Assembly: GCA_003415625.1 (NCBI GenBank) | Contig: PYIU01000005.1 | Location: 2,981,001-3,045,000, forward strand | Reading direction: 5' to 3' | Length of the DNA stretch: 64,000 nt | Origin: Aquanectria penicillioides | Lineage: Eukaryota > Ascomycota > Sordariomycetes > Hypocreales > Nectriaceae | Part shown: piece after piece, positions 23,654-33,618 of the stretch | Layout: each line of letters opens with the position of its first letter | Position numbering within the stretch: position 1 is the first letter of the stretch | Made by a program: the position numbers and the translations under genes | Notes under the pieces: model-generated | The model's input: only the letters and a program-made list of their open reading frames with translations | Database searches by the model: none | Told to the model about the DNA's origin: nothing

Positions 23654-24350
23654 GGCGATGCGATTGCGGCTGCGCGGAGCTGCCGGGACGTTCGGTGGAG
23701 ATGGTGCACGCGACAGCAGTGTCGTCGAACAGGGAGCACGCAGGGAGGATGGGTCGTCAATGGAGCCGGCTACTCCAAACCTCAGGTCTTGGGGCCGCGC
23801 CGTCAGCCCTATCCCCTTGCTTCTGCAGACAAGAAGGCCAAGAAGGGGCAGCAATGTATGTAGAGTTGTTGTTGAGATGACCAAGCGAAACTGGACAGAT
23901 AGCGTTGACTGTGGTAGGTGCTGTTCTGCTTATCACCATGTGACCCGTGAGTGTCTGGAACCCGAAAAGGCAAGGCAGTTTACTTTAAGCACAACATCAT
24001 CATGATTATGTAATACGATGATCCGCTCAGGTTAAAAAAACAAGGGATACTCGACGATGACATTTACTTTTATTTGTCTCAGAGAATTGTTTAGAAAAGC
24101 TACTAAAGGAAGGATCTTAAATGCATTAGCCTTTAGCTTTGATTATTTATTCATAGTAATACTCTATAGAGTCCCGTTTCATGACCACCGGCTCACAGAA
24201 GACAGGTTATGAGAAACGAATCCTGTAGCTGGTCCAGACGCCTTCCAAATCATAATAACACGTCACAAGACCATATCCTGTTGAATTACATCTGAAAAGC
24301 AAAAGCCCACATCCCAAAATGCGTCATAATACAACACCGCCCTGACCAGA
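23654..24350. other. RBD2 upstream region with a short AT-rich remnant
   Basis: The first 300 bp would hold the RBD2 promoter. At about 24,050-24,200 the sequence becomes AT-rich with the same word usage as the left-hand RIP block (for example GCATTAGCCTTTAGC), suggesting a small RIP-affected insertion. No gene is seen. Confidence 0.4.
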
Positions 24351-24466
24351 TTACAAGAAAAGAGAAGAATCCCGCGCATCGAACGCTTCAGTCACAACTA
24401 AGCCAAGCGATTTGATAAAGGTAAGGGCAACTCTTGACGATCCTGGTACATGTACACGCCTTGTGA

Positions 24467-24741
24467 TCGATATAATGAGATTGCAAACCAAATCTCGAAT
24501 ATCAAGCTTGATGTAGCCAGGAAGGAGGAAGAGAAGAAGGATGGTCAAGCTCGGCTCTCCGACGACATTCCCCCTGTTCGGCCTCAAACTCATCTTCATC
24601 GACATATCGGTACTTTCGCTCTCTGTTACCCGTCTCGTCAAATTGGATGCCTGTGGCCTCGCAGTAAAATTGCATATCCCTCGTCTTCGTCTTTTTGCCA
24701 ACAATAATAGGGTCCTTGAGGTAAATGTGAATAATGACAAC
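24467..24741. pseudogene. Rearranged, inverted remnant of SPT16 (FACT histone chaperone)
   Basis: Two neighbouring pieces match the middle region of Spt16, but on opposite strands. On the plus strand, 24,467-24,543 encodes [20 protein letters not shown] and then EEEKKD, like the segment preceding the Spt16 Rtt106-like domain. On the minus strand, 24,741 down to about 24,541 encodes [33 protein letters not shown] and [14 protein letters not shown], up to RRAELD, then the match stops. The pieces meet head to head near 24,541-24,545, and about 75 residues that should separate them are missing. A stop (TAG) lies just upstream of the minus-strand piece. It is a broken fragment and a functional product is very unlikely. 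The functional SPT16 is not in this window. Confidence 0.75.
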
Positions 24742-25140
24742 CAACTTGTGTTGGCACTACGGGAGTCTTGGCAGAGTCGGCCTCTCAATCGGGCAACAAG
24801 CCTTGGCCAACAACAATCTCGTCGAGGTCTGCTCCTTGCCGACGAGATTGGTCCAGCTTTTTGTTACCCTTGGTGATGATGTCGCTGCGGAGAGATCATC
24901 CGGCTCTTGGGCAGTCTGAAAAGCAGTCATGCGGCCTTGGATGGCAGAATAGCGAGACTCGGCAGAAGGATCCCAGGTGAGGCCAGCAGGGCTAGAAGAA
25001 GAGGTGCTTGAGGTTGGAGAATAGAACATCAATGCGGTGCTCCTATCAGCAGCGTTCGAAAAATAGTGGCCGCTATGGCAATCGACTGATCTTTTGGGGG
25101 CTCCCATCTTGGGTATCGTACACACGAAGCAATCGCAGGG
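24742..25140. other. Unrecognised low-gene sequence beside the SPT16 remnant
   Basis: Minus-strand frames stay open for over 200 codons across 24,757-25,449, but the translation is Ser/Thr-rich and matches no family I know. It also crosses the tandem repeat at 25,141-25,312. I could not extend the SPT16 match into it. It may be filler or another decayed gene. Confidence 0.3.
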
Positions 25141-25312
25141 TCGCCGTGTAGGTCGGAGTAAAAAGGCCAAAACAAGCTCATGTATGTAAGGGGATGATGT
25201 CGTTCTGTGACGTATTGAAACAGAGGGCAATGGGTTGCCGTGAACGTCGGAGTGAAAAGGTCGAAACAGGCTCGTATCCGTCATGAGATGTTCGGTGACG
25301 TATTGAAACAGA
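25141..25312. repeat. Two-copy diverged tandem repeat, about 85-95 bp units
   Basis: Unit one (about 25,141-25,227) and unit two (about 25,235-25,312) share GTCGGAGT(A/G)AAAAGG, AAAC(A/G)(A/G)GCTC, and the identical end TGACGTATTGAAACAGAG. They differ by small indels. No coding function is evident. Confidence 0.7.
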
Positions 25313-27440
25313 GAGAAAAGGAAAATCGTCAGGTCATGACGGTATCGCAACCGTGCTACAGTCTGATATCGTCTCACCAGGCACAGGCGAAACTCAGCAA
25401 GCAAAGTTGTGCAAGAAGGAGAAGAGCTAGAAAACCCACAAGTTTCCACAGTAAAGAAAAAGGCCAGAAAGATAAAGTCCAGTAGGGAGGGACAAGCGGC
25501 CTCGGCTTTCCATGCGCAGGTGAGTCACATCTTGCAACACACCCGAACAAAAAGAGCGCCGCCTGAGGGAGGTTCTTTGCTATACTCCTGTCCCTGTCGT
25601 GTGTCCTCTCAATATTTCCATCCTCATCCTTTCTACTTCCCATTTACATCTATTTCCTCATTACGTTGAACCCCTCGATCACCCAACCCACCTCTTGAAA
25701 TTCCAAAGGCTTGGTTGGTGACGAAATAGGGCTTCATATTGGGTCCCATGCCGACCCTCAATTCTTTTGCAGAACCTGGATACCCTATTACATCAACCTT
25801 GTGTGGCGACAACGAGAACGGCGCTCTTAGTTTTAAGATATTTTGGAACATAACACCAATCGGGGAGAAAAAAAAAAGAGAAATATTAAGAGGGGATCCC
25901 CTCTTTAATCACGACCCCAATACTGCCATTCCATTAGGGATACAAAAAGAGCTCTATTTGAGGAATCTCTGTTTACAGAGAAAATACAAGTTCTTCGGTA
26001 CAGAAGAGATACTCTCTTCGATTACGACCCCAATATTGTCGCTCCACCGACTGCCGCAGTCTTCACAAGCTATCACGATCTGAGCCTTGCGCGATACAGA
26101 TGGGGCCCAGCCCCAGAAAGAGAAACCTCGCCAGATCAAGAAAATGTGGTTGCTCTTCCTCTATGCATACCAGATCCATTCGACGGCACCTGAGAGCCAA
26201 ATTTTGTTCCTGAAGAAATCCATTCGATGACTACAAGCCAAATCCTGTTTCTGGAGAAAGTCCTGAGGATGAAGAAATCGAGGTAAAGAGACCGCAAAAG
26301 GCCCGCAAGCGGTCTATTGGAAGGGGAAAAAAGCAGCCAAGTGCATCAGTGCACAAAAGAAATTAACAGATCTTGTTATTTCCTTCCAACAAGAGAAGCC
26401 CCGGAAGGGATCACCTTGTGTTTATAACTCCGGTACGCCATGCTAAGATAAAGCGGTTGACCGGTGGGGAGGGAGGTGTTTCACAAGCCAAGGGAGATGA
26501 GACGGACTGGTGAAGGGGGTGCGCAAGGGGAAGAAACAACAAGTCGACCGCTACACATCATGCCAGCCGGGTTACTGAAGGGAAGGAAATAAGAGAGGGT
26601 GGAATCGGAGACTGGGCTGATAGCTTGAGATTGCTTGGTGAAGGACAATTATTAGTGAGTCAAGTCAGACACAGTTAGTCTCTGAGGCAAGGCTAACATT
26701 GTTGTGCTGCCGATAGCGGCTGACCTGGCAACTCTGATGGCCTATATGATGTGTGGAATAAATGGAGTCATGCCGAGAACCTTAGCTTCGGAAGTTGAAG
26801 AATGATACGCGCAGTCTTCTTGCTAGCTAATTTTGATTCCTCGTCTGTAAGGACAGTCTCAGAGACTCTCTCTTTCATGCTGCGACATCTTCCATCAACT
26901 GAACGCCCAACCCCCCAAAAGTAAAGGAGCAAGCCTACAATTCAAATCACTGTTATATATTGAAAGTAGCCTTCGGTTCACGTTGTTGGGCCGCAACCGA
27001 AGAGGATTGATCACTGCATCTTTTTTTTTTTTTTCACTTTCACAACTGTAGCAGACAGTCAGTCTCTCCTTTCTCACCGACTCACCGAGGCCCTGGCCCT
27101 ATTAGGGTAAAGGATCTATTTCCCTGTGCGTTGTTTATATTCCCAAATGGGCTGCTTGATCCTAGTCTGGTCAGTTTCTTGGTTGGAGACTCAGAATCAT
27201 CCTAGAGGTGGGCGTTAGCATCTCATCTCTCGGGTTTCGGACCCTACATTGGTGATATGAGGGTTGACATATTCAATGCTCTAGCTTTTCTCGGCGCCTC
27301 GAAGAGCAGAAAGGGCCCCATAAGCATCCCTGATGTCATCAAAATGAACAAACATATGCCCATCAATAGGATCCGAGTTTTGTCGTTGAAGGAAAAGGGT
27401 CCTTCCTTCATGCACTGGATTCCTTTGCGAGATGGGTCAG
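25313..27440. other. Accessory interval without recognised genes, with degenerate short repeats
   Basis: No family was recognised in either strand. A diverged word pair, ACGACCCCAATACTGCC at about 25,915 and ACGACCCCAATATTGTC at about 26,024, suggests an old duplication. A second pair lies around 26,165-26,265 (CCATTCGA, then AGCCAAAT and GAAGAAA or GGAGAAA). The interval looks like decayed repeat DNA. Confidence 0.4.
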
Positions 27441-27450
27441 AGTAGTAGCT

Positions 27451-27700
27451 TCGACCTGAGACATCCCCAATCACCGAGTTGGTAACGGAATCTTCGACGC
27501 CTGTTAAGAAGAGAAAGGCCATCATGATTTGGTATCCCAAGAGATGGTTTAGAAAGTAATCTCGACCTAGGACATCCCCAACCACGGAGTCTGAAACCAA
27601 CCCCCGAGACCGCCACTGAAACCCCTACTTCTTTAACCTAAGACATTTCCAACCACAGAGTCAGAGTAATGTCGACCTAGGATATCCCCAACCACCAAGT
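27451..27700. repeat. Degenerate interspersed repeats of a CGACCTAGGACATCCCCAACCA-like unit
   Basis: Four related copies start at about 27,451, 27,563, 27,635 and 27,672. Each has the core (C/A)GACCT(A/G)(A/G)GACATCCCCAA, with changes, followed by CCACxGAGT. Minus-strand translation gives a repeated GDVLGRDYF or GDVSGRSYY-like peptide, so it may be a decayed repeat-protein gene or a minisatellite. Confidence 0.6.
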
Positions 27701-28157
27701 CTACAACGGAATCTCCTACGCCAGAAGGGAATTCCCCACATCAAAAGGAAACTAAGCAAGAATTTGCAATCCAACAACGGGATGGAATCTCATTAAGAGT
27801 TAGTATCCAAAGGACAGGATAGAATTTATCCCACGCCGATGAAAAAGAGGAAACGTATTGAGACTCAGCATCTCAAGAGACGGTTATACCAAATTGGGGT
27901 TTCCTGGCAAAGAACAGAACAGAATCTCATTGAATATCGGAGACATCACCTTTTCATGCGACCACAAGAGACATCCCACAAGAGACATCCCACTTTTCAC
28001 CACCTCATTGAGTGCAACCACGGGGGGGGGGTGGGGGGTCCCCTTCCTATGCGGCGAGAAACCCTCCTTTCGCTACGTTTCCGACTACCACAACGAAAGA
28101 CATCCCCTTCACTACACCTTAAAGCTGCAACTGGGAGAGACATCCCTTTCCCTTGCC
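27701..28157. other. Accessory interval, no gene recognised
   Basis: It holds a G-rich run at 28,021-28,037. A plus-strand open frame over 27,858-28,523 exists but follows the tandem repeat rather than any known domain. GAGACATCCC words, shared with the neighbouring repeats, recur through it. Confidence 0.35.
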
Positions 28158-28345
28158 CAGCACGTCATAAAAGTGCGACAGGAAGAGACATCCCTTTCCC
28201 CAGCACGTCTTGAAACCGCGACAGGGAGAAATATCTCTTCTTCTTCCCTTCTCTTTTCCCCCAGCACGTCTCAAAACAGAGACTGGGAGATATTCTCTTT
28301 CCCTTCCTCTTCCTCTTCAGCACGTCTCAAAACAGAGACTGGTAG
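28158..28345. repeat. Tandem minisatellite with CAGCACGTC units
   Basis: Four units begin at 28,158, 28,201, 28,262 and 28,319, each starting with CAGCACGTC, then a purine-rich GAxACxGCGACAGGGAGA-like middle and a pyrimidine-rich end. The last two units share CAGCACGTCTCAAAACAGAG exactly. Unit length varies from 43 to 61 bp, mainly in the pyrimidine part. Confidence 0.75.
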
Positions 28346-30041
28346 AGGCCTCCACATTGCACCTACCAGTCAATATAACAGCTCCTTCGTATTCCTCGAC
28401 GTAGGCGCCATCGCTTGGAACACCGCAACCACTGTCAAGCAGGCTCTTAGAAAAGTGGCCAACTATAAGAGCGACAAGGATCGCCTCGCGACCCGCGGCG
28501 CTATCAATAACAATGCGCAGTAGCGATTGCGGGGGCCTATCGTTCCGTTGTTAGTTTTGTGAGGCCTGCTGCAGCTCAGAATGCCCGCCTGATGAATGAG
28601 TGAGGGTGACAACGCGAGGTCAGGCAATGGAAAGGGAATTTAAGGTTGATATGGAGGACTTCCGCCTGCTGTTGTCCTCCAATCCCAAGCCAAAGGCCCT
28701 CAAATCACTGCCGAGGCCCATCGTTTGCAATGTCGTTTGGCCTAAGGATAGGGTCCCCATTGAGATAATATAGAGATCATTGCCTCCTACCTCAACCAAT
28801 ACAAAGTCAACCTCGCAAGAACTGCAACTCCCTAAAGCGGACCTTCTCGACCATCTTCTCTATGGCATGCGAATAACCGTGCCCTTTAGCCGCTACATCC
28901 TCCCCTTTACTCTATCCCTCAAGTTCAACAAAGACATCCTGTCATATCTCCCCATCAAACCTTCTCAGGAAGGCATACCATCATTCTAGGGCATTTACCA
29001 CTAGCCCCACAGCATATATCACTGATATACTGATCTTGAAGGCCCCAAGCAAACAGCCAACAAATTGACCCAATAATGGGAGCACTGAAGTGCCTCGTTA
29101 AGGTTACAAACCTCGACCTATGCTGTGATGCTGGCCTCTGATTCTTATCGGGCCCATATCACATTGGGACCACACCCCGGAGAATCGAACTCCGGCGACA
29201 CAGGCTCTGCAGATCAGAGCGGGTGTGCGAGTGGCGATAAGCGAGCATCAGGCGGAAGAGACGCTCGTAGGCTCACCTGTCTTGCAACCCTGAAATTTTA
29301 GTCTCGAGCTTTGAGATTCGATACTTGAGCCTCAAACCTTTGGCCAATACCACTTCGCCACTGAGATTGGACCTTTCTAGTCTCAAACCTTGAGTATTGG
29401 CTAGCAGAAAGTCAACACCCAGCGAAACGAGAGAATCAAGGCCAACAACGCGAAGTTGTTAGGAAGGATAGGGTTTACCTATGGGAATGATGCAGATCAC
29501 CCTCCTCGTTGATACGAAGTAGGTAGATAAAATAAATAAATCAGTATATTAATGCCTCGGGACCAAGGATTCGTAATACACTCAAGACTTGAGTTCGTAG
29601 ATTACTAAATAATCGCTCCCTCGTTCCTGTACTAAACCAAAGCCTATATATATTAAACAGCGTCACACATATGAAGGATCGGGAGTATCACGGGCTCCTC
29701 TACAGCAGCCTTCCCATCCAGGAGCGAGACAACTAGATTCATCAGTCTGAGTCGGGCACAGCGAGTGTTGCTTATCACAAAGGCAAGCCGAGGGGATCAA
29801 GTAATTGTAATCATTTTTTATTTTGTCTGACTTCTGAAACCATGAGCTCCTGTCGCTCCTATCAATGTCGAATACGTTAAACATAGTACTATCAACAGTG
29901 CACAATTGACACTGTTCTGGTGGTAGGCTACTCTACTGTTTACTCTCAAAATCAAGCCCAGGGGCAAACAGGGTTAGGCGCCGTTGACCTCCGGATCATT
30001 CCTTGTCCTCCTTCCATTTCGCGTTATACAATACTCCTCCA
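28346..30041. other. Accessory interval upstream of the ACO1 3' end, no intact gene
   Basis: Two short frames, 28,640-28,770 and 28,780-28,989, look faintly protein-like but match nothing I recognise. A tRNA-arm-like hairpin lies at 29,170-29,228. A TGTTAGGAAGGATAGGG start-of-LTR-like word at about 29,458 precedes an AT-rich stretch to 29,660; this could be a solo LTR remnant, but no matching end was found. Confidence 0.35.
29170..29228 (-). other. tRNA-like hairpin with T-arm / B-box
   Basis: On the minus strand CCGGAGTTCGATTCTCCGG forms a perfect T-arm with a GTTCGATTC B-box. GGTGTGG behind it can pair with CACACC about 45 nt upstream. Between them GCTCT-loop-AGAGC can form an anticodon-like arm. 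There is no D-arm, and the loop lacks the usual U33. It is shorter than a normal tRNA, so a tRNA-derived SINE remnant or decayed tRNA is more likely than a working gene. Confidence 0.3.
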
Positions 30042-33000
30042 TTAGTTCCTGGTAGACTTAGCCATGGTGTTCAGGGCGCTGCCGTTCTTGAACCACTCGA
30101 GCTGAGCCTCGTTGAAGGTGTGCGACAAGGGCACCTCAAAGGACTGGCCATCCTTAGGGTGGACGACCATGACGAGAGGCTTGCCAACCTCGAGCTGGGT
30201 GCAGGGGATATCAACACGGTCCTCGGGACGGATCTTGTCGTAGTCGGCGGGGTCAGAGAAGGTAAGGGGAAGCATGCCTTGCTTCTTCAGGTTGGTCTCG
30301 TGGATACGAGCAAACGAACGAGTAATAATAGCAAGGCCGCCGAGGTGACGAGGCTCAAGAGCAGCGTGCTCTCGAGAAGAACCCTCACCGTAGTTCCAGT
30401 CGCCCACGACAACCCACTTGATGCCCTTGGCCTTGTAGTCACGGGCGACGGCGGGAACAGCTCCCCACTCTCCGTTCGAGTAGTTCTGGATCTTGTTGGC
30501 CTCGCCGTTGGCTTCGTTCACGGCGCCAATCAACATGTTGTTGGAGATGTTGTCAAGGTGGCCACGGTACTTGAGCCAAGGACCGGCCATAGAGATGTGG
30601 TCAGTGGTAGTCTTGCCTTGAGCCTTAATGAGAATAGGGACGTCCTTGGCGTCCTTGCCGTCCCAGGGCTGGAAGGGAGAGAGAAGCTGGAGACGGTCGG
30701 AGGTGGGGGAAACGTCAACGTTGACGCTGGCGCGGTCCGTAGGAGGAGCCTGATAAGTGTTCTCGCCAGCATCATAGCCGCGAGTAGGAAGACCATCACC
30801 AGTGGGAGGAGCGAGCTTGAACTCCTTGCCATCCTTGTCCTTGAGAGTGTCGGTAAGAGGGTTAAAGTGGAGAGAGCCAGCGACAGCCAGGGCAACGACC
30901 ATGTCGGGAGAAGCGACAAAAGAGTGGGTGGCAGGGTTGCCATCGTTTCGACCGGTGAAGTTACGGTTGAACGAGGAGATGATAGAGTTGGCAGTGCCCT
31001 TGGGGACATCGCGGCGGTCCCACTGACCAATGCAGGGACCGCAAGCGTTGGCAAGAACGACACCACCAAACTCCTCAAAGGTCTCGAGTTGGCCGTCGCG
31101 GGCAATAGTGGCTCGAATCTGCTCTGAGCCGGGAGAGACGGCAAATGCGGACTTGGCCTTGATGCCATGGTTCAGGGCATCACGGGCGATAGCGGCGGCA
31201 CGAGACATATCCTCGTAGGAGGAGTTGGTGCAGGATCCGATGAGACCAACCTTGAGCTCGTCAGGCCAGCCATTGTCCTTGACGGCCTGGCTGAACTTGG
31301 AGATGGGAGTACCCAGGTCAGGAGTGAAAGGTCCGTTGATGTAGGGCTCAAGGTCAGATAGGTTGATCTCGATAAGCTGGTCGTACTCAGCGCCCTCGTC
31401 AGGTCGGAGCCCATGAGAGTAGGAACGGGCGTAGTCGGCGATGTCCTTGCGCTTGGTGGCTGCGAGATACTCGTACATTCGGTCGTTGAAAGGGAAAACG
31501 GACGTTGTCGCGCCAATCTCAGCTCTGAGAATATTGTTAGCTAACGTTCAAGATTGACAATAGAGGAATAAAACTAACCCCATATTCGCGACGGTAGCCA
31601 TGCCGGTGCAAGACACCGAGTCGAGACCAGAACCTATGCTTGGTTAGAACACAAAACTCGTATGTCTATTGCTCCAAATGAAAATTTATATATATAAAAA
31701 AAAAAAAAAAAAGGGGGGGGGGGGGCATCATTAACGCCCATTAAAGCCCCTGGCTCGGAGCAACTAGCTCAGATACCCTCTTCAGATGAACAGCTCTCCC
31801 CCAGTAACGTCTTAGGTCGGTTCTCTTGATGGATGACTGATCACAAATATCGCAATAGTGTCTTCTCTCAGCTTTGGCTCTTCGTCGACATCGTTTCTCC
31901 GTGTTTGCTGCAGCACCAGGATGCCTCTCATTTCCATGGCACAGAAGTCCGATACTACCAGTTCAGGTAGGGGTGCCTGCTGGTGTGGTGCGTGGAGAAC
32001 CGGACAACCCATGCAACTAGCAGGGCAGCTTCCGCTCTCAGTAGAGACAGCCATGTCGTTGACGGACACCAGGTAGTAGGCAATGAGCGGCGAAATTTAC
32101 TTGATTTTGACCAGGTAATAGACCCAATGAGGGTGATTTCAGAGCTGTCGATGGGGGCCTTGAGGAACTGAAGAGAGTGTGTCGAGGGTAGAGTAGCGAA
32201 ACAGTTGGGGGGGGGGGGGGAGGAGCTGAGCAGGTCTTTCTTGAAGGCACCATATTGAGGTAGGAGCCATGAATGGCACTGAGTGTGGGAATTGCCATCA
32301 TTGCACTTGCTTCTTGACGGCCGCGCTTGCTGAAACTGAATGAAAGGAGCTCTTACCGAAATATTCGACGATGGCGCCGGTGCCACCCTTAACAGTAAGG
32401 ATATCAGCAACTTTGAGAATGATATCTAGTGAAAATTCTTAGTATGAGTTGTTTGACGAGCGCCGATTGCTTACCCTTTGGGGTGGTCCAGCCGCTGAGG
32501 CTACCTGTGAGCTTCACGCCGATGACTTTGGGAGCCTTGAGCTCCCAAGGGAGGTTGGCCATAACATCAACAGCGTCAGCACCGCCGACGCCAATAGCGG
32601 CCATGCCAAGACCCCCACCATTGGGTGTGTGGGAGTCAGTGCCGATGAGCAGGCCGCCAGGGAAGGCGTAGTTCTCCAAGATGATTTGGTGGATGATTCC
32701 GGAGCCTGGGCGCCAAAAGCCGATGTTGTATTTGGCACAAGCAGTGGACAGGAAGTTATAGACCTCCTTGTTGATATCAATAGCTCGAGACAGGTCCTTA
32801 GCACCACCCTGTTGTGCTTCGATCAAGTGGTCGCAGTGTACGGTGGTTGGGTTGGCGACGGCATCCATGCCTGCTGACATGAACTGCAGGATAGCCATTT
32901 GGGCGGTGGCATCCTGGCATGCAACACGATCAGGCCGGAGCTTGAGATAGGAAGAGCCTCGCTCGATTTCTTGGCCATGGGGATCATCCAAATGGGAATA

Positions 33001-33618
33001 GAGGATCTTCTCAGCGTAGGTGAGAGGCCTGTTCAGACGAGCTCGGACAATGTCGAGGGTCTCAGAGAACTTCTTGTAGTTGATGAAGGTGTTGGCCTCG
33101 TGGATGTTCTGGCGGACCTAGATATCAGGCCCATTGCGGGCGCGGGTTAGTCAATATCCTCAAAAAGCAAAGTGCGAAGCCGAACTGTTCGCTCTAACCC
33201 CACCATCGTCGTCAAGGCGGTCCACTCTCGTGTTTGCACGAGGGCGAAGCAAAACAAATTGTGCGCTACGTGCTCCTCGGTGGCCCTCCCCCAAGCCAGT
33301 CAGGGAACGCAGCGCACATTTGCGAGCATGTGCACGCAAACACCCCGAGGTTGCAGTGGGTGCCGCACAGTGACATCAACGACAGTCCGATCAAATGGAT
33401 AAGCTCTCGCCCACCCACAACCACAGGCCACAAGCGTAGATAAGAGGAATGGGAGTCGACAGTCCCGGCTTGCAGGGAAAGTGAGCAAAAGTAGAAAAGT
33501 TCACCTTCTTGTCGAGGGGGCTGTCGGAGACAGTAGCCATGCGTCGGACACCAGAGGCAGCGCCGACAAAGGCGCGGCTCCGGGCAATGTTGCCCAGAAC
33601 CTGTCGAGAGGCGAGCAT
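30042..33618 (-). CDS. ACO1: Mitochondrial aconitate hydratase ACO1
   Basis: Five exons in transcript order (33505-33618, 32475-33117, 32357-32425, 31579-31633, 30042-31524) give 787 codons, the usual size. The Arg/Ser-rich N-terminus ([19 protein letters not shown]) is a mitochondrial presequence. The 4Fe-4S cysteines are Cys392 in [11 protein letters not shown] and Cys455 and Cys458 in [11 protein letters not shown]. Substrate-binding blocks [26 protein letters not shown] and [15 protein letters not shown] are intact. The enzyme interconverts citrate and isocitrate in the TCA cycle in the matrix; yeast Aco1 also binds mitochondrial DNA nucleoids. Intron 1 is 387 nt. Intron 3 is unusually long at 723 nt and has two long homopolymer runs. 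All joins keep phase. The 374-codon plus-strand frame over exon 5 is an antisense shadow. Confidence 0.96.
31634..32356 (-). other. Long intron 3 of ACO1 with homopolymer tracts
   Basis: The intron runs from GTAAGAG after EYFG to CATAG before the SGLDS block. It is about ten times the length of neighbouring introns. It contains a plus-strand run of about 17 A then about 14 G at 31,694-31,724 and another G run at 32,207-32,220. No coding exon is recognised inside. Confidence 0.8.

Noticed and set aside
24757..25449. 230-codon minus-strand frame next to the SPT16 remnant
   Set aside because: It crosses the tandem repeat and has no recognisable domain; kept only as an unrecognised interval.
27858..28523. 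221-codon plus-strand frame in the accessory island
   Set aside because: It follows the tandem repeat and has no domain. I could not support it as a gene.
30003..31127. 374-codon plus-strand open frame
   Set aside because: It lies wholly opposite ACO1 exon 5, has no recognisable domain, and arises from the codon bias of a highly biased gene.
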